Source of the DNA: Lysinibacillus sp. FSL K6-0232
Lineage (GTDB): Bacteria; Bacillota; Bacilli; Bacillales_A; Planococcaceae
Length of the DNA stretch: 64,000 nt
Direction of reading: 5' to 3'
NCBI RefSeq assembly: GCF_038008325.1
Contig: NZ_JBBOYW010000001.1
Location: forward strand, 3,131,501 to 3,195,500
Shown: positions 35,850 through 43,944 of the stretch, piece by piece
Numbering within the stretch: the stretch's first letter is position 1
Layout of the letters: every line of letters begins with the position of its first letter
Program-made: the position numbers and the translations under genes
The notes under the pieces: model-generated
What the model saw: the letters and a program-made list of their open reading frames with translations, nothing else
The model's database searches: none
What the model was told of the DNA's origin: nothing

Positions 35850-36564
35850 AGCGATTTTAACGCTCTGTAAGCAATTGAGATTGGCTTATGTGGCAGAAGC
35901 CATTAAAGTGGTACCTTTTACCGATCCAGAAGAATATATTTATCAAATTTTATTAAAAGAGCAGCTTGGCAGAGAACAAGCAAAAATAGCGCGTAATTTG
36001 AAGCAGGCACGTTTTATCGATACGAAGACGCTTGAAAGTTACCAGTGGCATAAAGATATTTGTTTACCTAGCCATTTAACAAAAGATGAATTAGAGCGAC
36101 TAGATTTCATTCGAAGAAAAGAGAATATCATTTTAGTTGGAGCACCTGGAACAGGTAAAACTCATTTAGCTTCTGCACTTGGACGAAAAGCTTGTGAACA
36201 AGGATTTGAAGTGCGTTTTTATCGCGTTTCACATTTGGTTGAAGAATTAGAGCAAGCACTCCTTGTAGGGAAATTAAAGCAATTTAGAAGTAAATTAGAG
36301 AAAGTTGATTTAATGATTTTAGATGAAATGGGTTATTTGCCTTTTGGTAAAGAAGGAGCAGAATTACTGTTTCAAATTATTTCAGAGTTCTATGAACAAA
36401 AGAGCTTGATTATCACATCAAATTTAGAATTTAGTCAGTGGAACCGCATTTTCTCGGATTCACGTTTAACGGCAGCTCTGGTGGATCGTTTGATTCACCA
36501 CGCCCATATTATTTCATACACGGGTCAGAGCTTCCGTTTAACCAATGCGTTGTCGAGAAAATAG
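35842..36564 (+). CDS. istB: IS21 helper ATPase IstB (copy 2)
   Basis: The 240-residue AAA+ ATPase has Walker A GAPGTGKTH, Walker B LMILDEMGY and sensor ITSNLEF. It begins within istA. Intact. Confidence 0.92.
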   Translation: MNEAILTLCKQLRLAYVAEAIKVVPFTDPEEYIYQILLKEQLGREQAKIARNLKQARFIDTKTLESYQWHKDICLPSHLTKDELERLDFIRRKENIILVGAPGTGKTHLASALGRKACEQGFEVRFYRVSHLVEELEQALLVGKLKQFRSKLEKVDLMILDEMGYLPFGKEGAELLFQIISEFYEQKSLIITSNLEFSQWNRIFSDSRLTAALVDRLIHHAHIISYTGQSFRLTNALSRK

Positions 36565-36664
36565 AGAAAATATTGGGTGGCAATGCTCTGTATTTTTCGT
36601 TGCAATTCTCTGCACTTTTCTCTTGCAAAATACAGTTAATTTTTATTAAATAAACAACACCTAT

Positions 36665-36770
36665 TTATTCTGATTTAAACAGTAAAAATAATACTGCTAC
36701 TGATGCTGCGTTTTTAATGCTGAACGTGGAACTTTTGCTGGCTCAATACATTCATAAAGGTTTTCCGTTC
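36665..36770 (-). pseudogene. groEL: groEL 3'-region fragment
   Basis: Read leftwards, one frame gives YECIEPAKVPRSALK and the next NAASVAVLFLLF, with a shift at the AAAAAC run. Together they match the conserved GroEL segment with DPTKVTRSALQNAASVAALLL, about 60 residues before the C-terminus. Nothing else of the gene is present. It is a short relic, presumably carried in during island or IS rearrangement. Confidence 0.65.
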
Positions 36771-36848
36771 ATAATTATCGGGCAATAACCAATTTCCAAT
36801 AAAATACTATATTTTTATTAAAAAGTATAGAGCTAGGCTTATTTTTAC

Positions 36849-38594
36849 TTAATTTATGAAACTTTCTACAATATGTTCTATTTCTTTTTTCCAAGCTGGA
36901 GCATGAGCATTTCTTGAAATTAAACAATTATCTAAAACTCTTCGAATTTCTTTGTTGGTAAATCTTTCAGATAAGAATTTTTCCATGATTATTATAAATT
37001 GTTTTAAAGTAAGGGGAACAATATTTATAAATTCTGGTTCATCTCCATTATACCAAACTCCTATTCTAAATGTTTCAGCTGTATTATTATCAATGGTACG
37101 TGCCATAAACAACCCATAAACAGGTTTTCCACTTGATACTGCAACTTTAGCTTTTTCTCTAGCAACATGTCTACGAACAGGTTCTCCTTCAGCTGCTTCT
37201 TGTCTAGAAGAAGACGTCAAAGTTACTTCTACAACTAAAACATAATCTTCGAATTCAAAAATTAAATCTGGTCCTCCTCCTGGTGCACAGCCTAACGGAT
37301 AAAAATCTTGGTCTACTTTAAAACGTCTAGCTTCATGCGGTTTATTTACTGATTGATTAATCGCTAAAAAAGCACGCCAAACTGCCCATTCAAAATAGGC
37401 AGGTTCATCATCAATATCAATATCAAAACTTTGATCTAATGGCTGTTTATCCAACTTTTTTAAATATGCTATTATTTCACTTATTTGATAGCTATCTTTT
37501 TGAACCTCCGCAAAATTTTCTTCTAATACTTGTTGATAAAGAACTTCTAAGCGAATTCGAATTTGATTTAACAGTGCTATATCGTACGTATCTGGTAATT
37601 TGGGAATAAAAAAGTCATCAACACCAGCATATAATAACAATCCTCTTAAACGAGTTATTTCATTTTTAGCTATTAGTTCATTATCAGTTGGTAAGTCAGA
37701 ACCATTCCATAATTTCACAAGATATTCATTATCAGTAGTACTACCTATAATATTTGGTTCCACCTTTAAAATAGACTCTATAACAGGCATTTTTTCTTCA
37801 CTTAATACTAATCGTTTCTTTTTAAACGAAACAATTCCTGTTAAACGTGGGTATCTAAAATTAACATCTGCATAATCACTTATCGAACTACTTTTAACTC
37901 CACCAAGTTCACCTAATTTATTCAATAATTCTTTTTCTACTTTACGTTTCTCTACTCTTCCTACAACAACGTTTCTTTCCTGTCGATACTTTAAAATCAT
38001 TTCAACTACCTCATCGACTTTACTATGGTCACGATATGATTGGACAATTCCCATTTCAACTTTAGATAAACCCAATGGATTAGGTAACGTACTTAGCTTC
38101 TCTAATACTTGAAGTATAAATATAAATGGTTTAAATGGCATATCTCCATTTTTAGGTTCTATATTTGATGGAATTTCATAAGCTAGCAATGCTCTCAACA
38201 TGCACTCTTGTTGTTCTTGAACTGTCTGAGCATTGATCATTCTTAAACCGCTTGGTGTTAACTCATAAGGTCTACCACTTAAACCTAAATCTTTATTATT
38301 CCGAGCTATTTCCAAAACAACAGGGTCTACCTCACTTGGGTTAATATTCTTTTTGAACTTATGCGTAATAAAACCTAACTGTGAAAAACAAGCTCTCCAT
38401 TTTCGACCAAAAAAGTCTGGGTTTGTACTCATATTTATTACTCCAGCTCTGTCTAACTCAAGAGCAAATTGACTTTCTTGATACGTACCAATCAAATTAC
38501 CATTTAATGTAGAGTTGCTCAAAACAGTTAGCCCATCCTTAATCCTTAACGGATTTCTTACTGTCGTATTACCAAAATGCCATGGAGATCCCAT
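36849..38594 (-). CDS. AlwI-family type IIS restriction endonuclease
   Basis: The 581-residue protein begins MGSPWHFGNTTVRNPLRIKD, typical of AlwI-family endonucleases, which cut next to an asymmetric site (AlwI: GGATC). The nuclease core lies near residue 445-470: GGGPDLIFEFEDYVLVVEVT, a PD-(D/E)xK arrangement, with RRHVAREKAK after it. GGGGGG lies 7 nt before the ATG. It follows its methyltransferase gene with a 17-bp gap, so the two are coexpressed with the methylase first, which protects the host. The exact recognition site is inferred, not shown. Confidence 0.82.
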   Translation of the reverse strand: MGSPWHFGNTTVRNPLRIKDGLTVLSNSTLNGNLIGTYQESQFALELDRAGVINMSTNPDFFGRKWRACFSQLGFITHKFKKNINPSEVDPVVLEIARNNKDLGLSGRPYELTPSGLRMINAQTVQEQQECMLRALLAYEIPSNIEPKNGDMPFKPFIFILQVLEKLSTLPNPLGLSKVEMGIVQSYRDHSKVDEVVEMILKYRQERNVVVGRVEKRKVEKELLNKLGELGGVKSSSISDYADVNFRYPRLTGIVSFKKKRLVLSEEKMPVIESILKVEPNIIGSTTDNEYLVKLWNGSDLPTDNELIAKNEITRLRGLLLYAGVDDFFIPKLPDTYDIALLNQIRIRLEVLYQQVLEENFAEVQKDSYQISEIIAYLKKLDKQPLDQSFDIDIDDEPAYFEWAVWRAFLAINQSVNKPHEARRFKVDQDFYPLGCAPGGGPDLIFEFEDYVLVVEVTLTSSSRQEAAEGEPVRRHVAREKAKVAVSSGKPVYGLFMARTIDNNTAETFRIGVWYNGDEPEFINIVPLTLKQFIIIMEKFLSERFTNKEIRRVLDNCLISRNAHAPAWKKEIEHIVESFIN

Positions 38595-38611
38595 TTCTAT
38601 CCCCCCTATAT

Positions 38612-40507
38612 TTAATATCCTACAAACAAGTATTCTTCTACTTCATTATTATTTGTTCCAACGTTATTTCCTTTATTACCAAAGGAATATTTATGATTAA
38701 CTGAAATCACTTCAACATTCCTTTTAAATTTTTTCATAATTCTTACCATTTCTTCTTTAGAAGGTAATGAATTTGAGGAATAAGACACAATCAAAATACT
38801 ATTTTGATGATACTTAAATAAATTTTCAAAAGCTGCATAAGCACCCTCTAAATTTTTAAATGGAGTTGGATAGCTTTTAAATTTTTTAGTTTTTGTATTC
38901 CATTGCATCTCCACATCATTCCAATTTTTAACAAGTCCCTCTACAAAATGATATCTTCTAACATACTCATTATCACTTAAAGGGCTGTAATAAGGTGGGT
39001 CTATATATACTAAATCTGCTTGCTTTTCAAAATTCATTGAATCGCTGTTAAAAGATAAATTATTTTGTCCATTGTCAAATACTGCATTATTGAAAGATTC
39101 GATCGCCTCTATAAATTGCTCTTGTAAAGTTAATTTTAAATCTCTCCTACCATCATCATAACGTAAACCTGTATAAGTAAAAATTCCCCTAGGACGCTTT
39201 TTTAAACAAGCTCTTACTAAAGCAGCTAAAAACATTGATTTTTTCATATCATCCTTAATTAGCCCTAAATTCGTGCGTACTTTGTCAATGAATAAATTAT
39301 CTTCATCATTAAAGAACAAACCTTGAAATGTTTCAGATACAAATTTATCAATATGTTCTGGCTCTTTTAAAATTTCGGCTATATCATCTTTAGTTAAGAT
39401 TACATGATTATTTTCTACAAGTACTTTAGTAATATTAGATGAAAATGCCATATAATCATTACTTAAGACCTTTTTCCCTTGAGATTTAAACATGTAACTA
39501 ACCACGCCACTGCCACTAAATAAATCTAAGATTGTTTCAAATTCGAACTGTGAAGCAATACCCCAGATGTACGGAAGTAACTTTTCCTTGCTTCCCATAT
39601 ATCTAGTAGAAGGAAATTTATACATTTGTTCTGGTAAATCTAACTTTTGAAATTTTATTTTCTTTTTAAAAGGCTCAACTTTTACCAAAACATCCTCACC
39701 AGTTCTTTTCGATGCGACACTATTAATGTTCCTTTTCGTCTTATGGACAGTAATTTCAAATTCATCATATAACTCATGAACTAATGGATGATTAGAGTTA
39801 GTCAATAGTACGTGACATCCCAAATCCCTTAATCTTTTTACTTCTTCAGCTAACTCTGATTGGTCAGCATCATAAAACTGTTCTTTAGTATATCGTTTAA
39901 AATCCGAATTTGAAGAAATTGGGATATATGGTGGATCTAAAAATATAAAATCTCCAGGTTTTGCATAAGTGCTCAACACGTCTTTATAGTCACCTTGAAT
40001 TATCTCAGTATTTTTTAATACCCTACTAGCTGCACGTAGATTTTCAATATCACATATCTTAGGGTTTTTATACTTTCCAAAAGGAACATTAAATTCTCCT
40101 TTTTTATTAACACGATATAAACCATTAAAACAAGTCCTATTTAAGTAAAGCGTTCTTGCGGCTCTTTTTACATTTGATAATGTATCTGGATTTTTAGCTC
40201 GCATCATATAATAATAATCTTCTTCATTTTTCATCTCTTGAAGTTCAAGAATTAATTTTTCAACATCTTCAGCAATGACTTTATATAAATTAATTAATTC
40301 AGGATTGACATCAGCAATAACACCATTTATAGGCTCAATGTCAAAAAAGAAGGCACCTCCACCTATAAACGGCTCAATATATCGATTATACTTCAAAGGC
40401 TTATTTTCATTTAATATCTTTAACATTTGTGTTTTCCCACCTGCCCATTTCAAAACAGGTTTTGCCTTCACATAATCGTTATCATTAAACAATTTTTGTT
40501 GTGCCAT
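38612..40507 (-). CDS. Fused two-domain adenine methyltransferase of the AlwI-like system
   Basis: A 631-residue protein with two complete Dam-like N6-adenine methyltransferase domains. The first has LKWAGGKTQML and IEPFIGGGAFFFDI, then FIFLDPPYIP. The second has RYMGSKEKLLPYI, DLFSGSGVVSY and VYIDPPYYSPLSDNEYVRRYH. An asymmetric site needs each strand methylated separately, so two domains in one chain suit a type IIS enzyme. GAGGTGG lies 6 nt before the ATG, and TATAAT (40534-40539) is a likely -10. Confidence 0.88.
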   Translation of the reverse strand: MAQQKLFNDNDYVKAKPVLKWAGGKTQMLKILNENKPLKYNRYIEPFIGGGAFFFDIEPINGVIADVNPELINLYKVIAEDVEKLILELQEMKNEEDYYYMMRAKNPDTLSNVKRAARTLYLNRTCFNGLYRVNKKGEFNVPFGKYKNPKICDIENLRAASRVLKNTEIIQGDYKDVLSTYAKPGDFIFLDPPYIPISSNSDFKRYTKEQFYDADQSELAEEVKRLRDLGCHVLLTNSNHPLVHELYDEFEITVHKTKRNINSVASKRTGEDVLVKVEPFKKKIKFQKLDLPEQMYKFPSTRYMGSKEKLLPYIWGIASQFEFETILDLFSGSGVVSYMFKSQGKKVLSNDYMAFSSNITKVLVENNHVILTKDDIAEILKEPEHIDKFVSETFQGLFFNDEDNLFIDKVRTNLGLIKDDMKKSMFLAALVRACLKKRPRGIFTYTGLRYDDGRRDLKLTLQEQFIEAIESFNNAVFDNGQNNLSFNSDSMNFEKQADLVYIDPPYYSPLSDNEYVRRYHFVEGLVKNWNDVEMQWNTKTKKFKSYPTPFKNLEGAYAAFENLFKYHQNSILIVSYSSNSLPSKEEMVRIMKKFKRNVEVISVNHKYSFGNKGNNVGTNNNEVEEYLFVGY

Positions 40508-40533
40508 TAAACCACCTCACTAGTTGACCACAT

Positions 40534-40539
40534 CATTTC
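40534..40539 (-). promoter_or_regulatory. Candidate -10 of the restriction-modification operon
   Basis: TATAAT on the minus strand, 27 bp before the methyltransferase start codon; the -35 region is not distinct. Confidence 0.4.
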
Positions 40540-40544
40540 ATTAT

Positions 40545-40802
40545 ACCTTATATTAGGTAGACAAAAAATAAAAGTTAATCATACACAGCTTCTTTGTAGA
40601 AATATTTCCTCTCAATGGACATTCTCTAACTGAATCTAAAATTATAATATTATAAATTGGATTCAGCTATTTTAAACTTATAACACCACTAACACTAGTA
40701 CATTTAATTTGATGTGATGTAATTTACAAGTTGCGATGCCAAGCTGTTATTTCTACAGTCTACTTACTGCAAATACGTCATTTTTTCTACTTCTAAGCAT
40801 AT
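40545..40802. other. AT-rich gap before the methyltransferase promoter
   Basis: No gene is visible. A palindrome CTGAATC...GATTCAG spans 40630-40675 with a loop of about 30 bp. Nothing else recognised. Confidence 0.45.
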
Positions 40803-40835
40803 AAAAAACCTCCCAATTTTTTTAGAAGGTCTACA
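40803..40835 (-). terminator. Weak terminator after the 96-residue gene
   Basis: Read leftwards: ACCTTC and GGGAGGT pair around an A-rich loop and are followed by TTTTTTAT. Short stem. Confidence 0.45.
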
Positions 40836-40859
40836 ATCCTAAAACTTTATAAATTAATA

Positions 40860-41150
40860 TTAAGACAAATCTATTTCCATTTTTATCTGTTCAGATAAAC
40901 TTTGTAAATTTTCATTTTGAGAAAATGGTGATGGGATTAGAGTAGCCATATCATTGACAATTCTAGTTGCATAATTATCCAGCTTCAAATTATATGTCCA
41001 TGAAAAATAGCGTCCTGTATCAACCTGCTTCACTTTGACTATAAGTTGCCCAATCTTCGAAAATTTTTTGAATTGCCCTTCATAACCATTCTCGTTAAAA
41101 AAATTTCCATATTCATCAGTTCTGCTTATAATTTCTACAAGATTTGTCAT
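40860..41150 (-). CDS. Unknown 96-residue protein downstream of ssrA
   Basis: The protein (MTNLVEIISRTDEYGNFFNE...) has no motif I know; it looks like a small alpha/beta protein with a charged C-terminus. GGAGG lies 8 nt before the ATG. It directly follows the ssrA terminator, in the same direction. A decayed, frame-broken relative with about half its residues identical sits at 33680-33896, also next to an ssrA-end copy. It may thus be carried with the attachment site, for example as an island stability or exclusion factor. Function unknown. Confidence 0.65.
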   Translation of the reverse strand: MTNLVEIISRTDEYGNFFNENGYEGQFKKFSKIGQLIVKVKQVDTGRYFSWTYNLKLDNYATRIVNDMATLIPSPFSQNENLQSLSEQIKMEIDLS

Positions 41151-41171
41151 TTAACTATTCCTCCTTTAGAG

Positions 41172-41220
41172 ATAAAAATAGGGATATTCAACAAGAGTTC
41201 AACTCCCGTTCAATATCCCT
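41172..41220 (-). terminator. ssrA terminator
   Basis: AGGGATATT (41180-41188) pairs with AATATCCCT (41212-41220); read leftwards the stem is followed by ATTTTTATC. It is 48 bp after the ssrA 3' end. Confidence 0.75.
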
Positions 41221-41267
41221 AATCTCGAAAAACGTTGATATGACTACATTTGTAGCCATTTTATGTA

Positions 41268-41620
41268 TGGAGACGGCGGGAGTCGAACCCGCGTCCAAAG
41301 ACTCCAATACTTCAGCTTCTACGCGTGTAGTTTGCCTACTTACGATTCACGTAGCATTATGCCGACAAACAGGCGTCCTGTACGCTAACCTGGAAATCTC
41401 TTGCCGATGACTCAGGTGGCACCATCGACCGTATCCCACTAAAGTTGGGCCCCACGTTCTCTACATGGGCGATAGAGAGGCAGAGCGCTTAAGAGCTTAC
41501 GCTGCGAAAGCTAAGTTTTGTTGTTTGCCAGTTATTATATAACTGTCGTTGATGACGGAGCCGAGCCCTCCGACGCGCGACCAAAGCTTGAACCATCCCT
41601 GTCGAATCCGTAACGTCCCC
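41268..41620 (-). ncRNA. ssrA: Transfer-messenger RNA (tmRNA)
   Basis: The 353-nt RNA begins GGGGACGTTACGGATTCGAC and ends with the T-arm GCGGGTTCGACTCCCGC and acceptor CGTCTCC-A. The two ends pair as GGGGACG/CGTCTCC. The tag ORF (41529 down to a TAA at 41497-41499) encodes GKQQNLAFAA, so the tag is AGKQQNLAFAA with the charged Ala. tmRNA with SmpB rescues stalled ribosomes. SmpB is 13 kb away rather than adjacent. The 3' end serves as the border of the accessory region. CCA is not fully encoded. Confidence 0.97.
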
Positions 41621-41622
41621 GG

Positions 41623-41653
41623 ATATAATCCAGTTCTCACTGTATACGGTCAA
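41623..41653 (-). promoter_or_regulatory. Candidate ssrA promoter
   Basis: On the minus strand TTGACC (41648-41653) and TTATAT (41623-41628) are 19 bp apart and the -10 ends 2 bp before the first G of tmRNA. Spacing is imperfect. Confidence 0.4.
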
Positions 41654-41719
41654 CACTGCTTGGTGCAGGTTGTAAAATAAGCATCCAATAGTTAGATGCT
41701 CACTGGCATGTAGCATTAT

Positions 41720-42264
41720 TATAATATAAAGTATTCAAATCATCAAGTATAGACGCTGAACATGCTTGAAATCATCATAATAAGGCAAACAATTACTGTG
41801 AAATTAAGCTATTACCTAGCATGCTGCCGCTTTTCATTATAATAAATTTTCCTTCTATATAGCTGATACCTCTCTACCTTAGATAAGTAAACAGCGCAAT
41901 ATCTTCCATAATCATATTGAAATACCATTAAAATTCTGCTATTTCCCTGCCAATACCTTTAATGACCAAACTATTATAGAACCTCACCTATGAAATAAAC
42001 CCTCAATATTTTCCGCGAAAATTCCGCCACCTCTACTAAATTACCAATACCTTTAATAATCTCACTAATTAAAATTTAATATTTCCTCATAAAAACAGCA
42101 GAATTTCCTCCATCATCTTCTCGTTTAAGTTGCTGACGTCTTGAATCATTAAACTATCAAAGATCACCAAAAAAGACCTAAACCCCACCGCAAAAAACGC
42201 CAAATAATACTCATAAAATCCTTAAAACCCTCTGCACAGATACGGGTACTGTTTCACCTGTCTA
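41720..42264. other. 540-bp gap between ssrA and the EamA gene
   Basis: No gene is visible. The plus strand is strongly poor in G and rich in A, C and T, with two imperfect repeats sharing CCAATACCTTTAAT (41958 and 42046 regions). It may be degenerate repeat DNA. Confidence 0.4.
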
Positions 42265-43182
42265 CTAGCTTTGATCGTGGCGGTGTTTTCTTTGGAGGAG
42301 CTTTTCTTCTAGGTTGCTTGTGCCGATGATGACGCCTGCGATAATAATTAGGCTGCCGATAAATTGCTGTAGTGTGATGACTTCGTGTAAAAATAGTGCT
42401 GCGCCTATTAATGCAAAGATTGTATTGAAGTTAACGAAAATGGCTGATTCTGCTGCACCGATATGCTTTATGCATAGGTTATATAGTGTGTGTCCAACTG
42501 ATGTGGCTAGAACCGCTGATAGAAAGAATATAAGCCATAGGAGTGGACTAAAGGATACAAAGGCTGTGTAGCTTTGGATGTTTGTTACTAATGTGAAAAT
42601 TAATAATATGGATGAGCCAATTAGTAGCATCCAGCCTGTCGTTAGCATAGGTGAAATAGTTGTAGTTGCTCGACGAATGGCGATAAAGCTAAAAGCCTGT
42701 AAAAAGAACGACATAAAGACAAGAAAGTCACCTAGCTGTAGATTTGTTAGCTCTGTTAGATCATCTACAACAGCAAAGAGTACGCCGATGCCTCCAAGCA
42801 TAAAGCCGATTAATTTTGTTTTTGTCATTACGGTATCTTTAAATACAACCGCAATAAGAGCTGTGAATAGTGGGCTCAAGCCGCTAATAATAGCTGTTTT
42901 CATAGCAGTTGTTCGAACAATACCATATGCTAGAAAAGCATGGTGACAAATAACACCAAAAAAGCAACCGATTAATATGTACTTAAATGGCATGTTCTTT
43001 ACATATAACTGCTGTTTCGTTAGCTTTAAAATAATAAAAATCACAATACCCGCTAGAAAAATACGGGCTGTTTGTATTGTTAATGGATCACCATTGGAAA
43101 CAATTACTTTTAGCCATGTCACATTCATGCCCCATAGGAACATGACGAATATTAAAATAGAATATACTTTTGTATTTGCCAA
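42265..43182 (-). CDS. EamA/DMT-family transporter
   Basis: A 305-residue membrane protein with about ten membrane segments in two EamA repeats (start VYSILIFVMFLWGMNVTWLK; second repeat from about residue 150). The family exports or imports metabolites such as amino acids; the substrate cannot be read from sequence. It ends in a short basic tail (KLLQRKHRHDQS). It is followed leftwards by the ssrA gap and stands alone. Confidence 0.82.
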   Translation of the reverse strand: MANTKVYSILIFVMFLWGMNVTWLKVIVSNGDPLTIQTARIFLAGIVIFIILKLTKQQLYVKNMPFKYILIGCFFGVICHHAFLAYGIVRTTAMKTAIISGLSPLFTALIAVVFKDTVMTKTKLIGFMLGGIGVLFAVVDDLTELTNLQLGDFLVFMSFFLQAFSFIAIRRATTTISPMLTTGWMLLIGSSILLIFTLVTNIQSYTAFVSFSPLLWLIFFLSAVLATSVGHTLYNLCIKHIGAAESAIFVNFNTIFALIGAALFLHEVITLQQFIGSLIIIAGVIIGTSNLEEKLLQRKHRHDQS

Positions 43183-43311
43183 GTCATCACCTCATGTTTT
43201 ATTCACGCCAAAGGAGAACGTTATCTGCTGAAAAATCGATTAATCTTTGCAAGGAGATATTTTTAGAAATACGTTATCTAGCCTATACCTTATCACAAAT
43301 CTTTCATAAGA

Positions 43312-43355
43312 AAGTAGGCTGTTGGGAAAGTTTGATCTTTTCCAACAGCCTACTT
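43312..43355 (-). terminator. Terminator of the catabolic cluster
   Basis: AAGTAGGCTGTTGG (43312-43325) pairs perfectly with CCAACAGCCTACTT (43342-43355), immediately after the DUF35 stop codon read leftwards. Confidence 0.8.
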
Positions 43356-43356
43356 A

Positions 43357-43665
43357 TTAAGCAGCATTGCTTTTTTTATAAATGTACGTTCCATCTACAA
43401 TTTGATCGAGCTGAACAGGATCGCCAATTTGAACATCTCCATAAATACGCACTGTTAGCTTTGCTTTAGAATCTTTAAGCTGTACTAATGCCACAACATA
43501 CGGTGCTAGCTCAGCGTATTCAGCAGGAGCAATATGAATAACAGTATAGCTATAAACTGTCCCCTCGTCTGGAACTTCTCGTTCGTTTTTGATTTCTTGA
43601 CGACAGATGCTACAATATACTTTTTTTGTAACCGACTCAACACCACAGCATTCATAAACCCTCAT
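43357..43665 (-). CDS. DUF35 zinc-ribbon/OB-fold acyl-CoA accessory protein
   Basis: A ~102-residue protein from the ATG at 43665 (114 from 43701). It has a small zinc ribbon (ECC and CSIC) and an OB fold (GTVYSYTVIHIAPAEYAEL...PYVVALVQL). DUF35 proteins pair with SCP2-type thiolases, and the thiolase gene is the next gene upstream, so the pair probably acts together on an acyl-CoA. Neither candidate start has a good ribosome binding site. A structured 240-bp insert between this gene and the thiolase may have replaced its natural leader. Confidence 0.65.
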   Translation of the reverse strand: MRVYECCGVESVTKKVYCSICRQEIKNEREVPDEGTVYSYTVIHIAPAEYAELAPYVVALVQLKDSKAKLTVRIYGDVQIGDPVQLDQIVDGTYIYKKSNAA

Positions 43666-43719
43666 TAGTATTCGGCACAGAATCGCCTTCTCTCCTTCCA
43701 TGTAACAAAGTGCTTGCCT

Positions 43720-43935
43720 ATGTTTATAAAGTAAAACTTCAGTCAGTGGGTGTTTTTCTCATCTCTACTGATTAGTGATAGAGGAACACAAGCTAACAAC
43801 TTCACATCCTGTGAAAACGCTTGTGTGACCAACATCGTGTTGACCTCAATCGGGCTTTACAGACTGCCCGTCCCCCCACTTAAGCTAAAAATGAGGGTCT
43901 TACAGCCTGTTAATACGGTATAACCGATGCGCGAG
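43720..43935. other. Structured insert between the thiolase and DUF35 genes
   Basis: A nested hairpin ACACAAGC...GCTTGTGT (about 43797-43836) encloses TTCACA-TCC-TGTGAA. A second, CGGGC...GCCCG (about 43853-43871), and a palindrome GGTATAACC are also present. There is no open frame. The GC-richer stem-loops resemble the ends of decayed IS200/IS605-type elements, but no transposase remains. Confidence 0.35.
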
Positions 43936-43944
43936 CTTGAGCTA

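Larger units (their letters stand above)
34273..36634 (+). mobile_element. IS21-family insertion sequence, copy 2 (different subgroup)
   Basis: A 2.36-kb element. The left end TGTGTATTGCATAATAAAAG and the right end (complement) TGTATTTTGCAAGAGAAAAG share AAAAGTGCAGA and a later TACAGAG block. GTTAA occurs at 34268-34272 and 36635-36639, a 5-bp target duplication. Its proteins differ strongly from those of copy 1, so these are two separate IS21 lineages. Confidence 0.85.

Noticed and set aside
41489-41716. Open frame over the ssrA gene
   Set aside because: The DNA is the tmRNA itself; the frame has no ribosome site and resembles no protein.
42314-43231. Plus-strand open frames opposite the EamA transporter
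   Set aside because: They are shadows of a membrane-protein gene, without ribosome sites or recognisable products.
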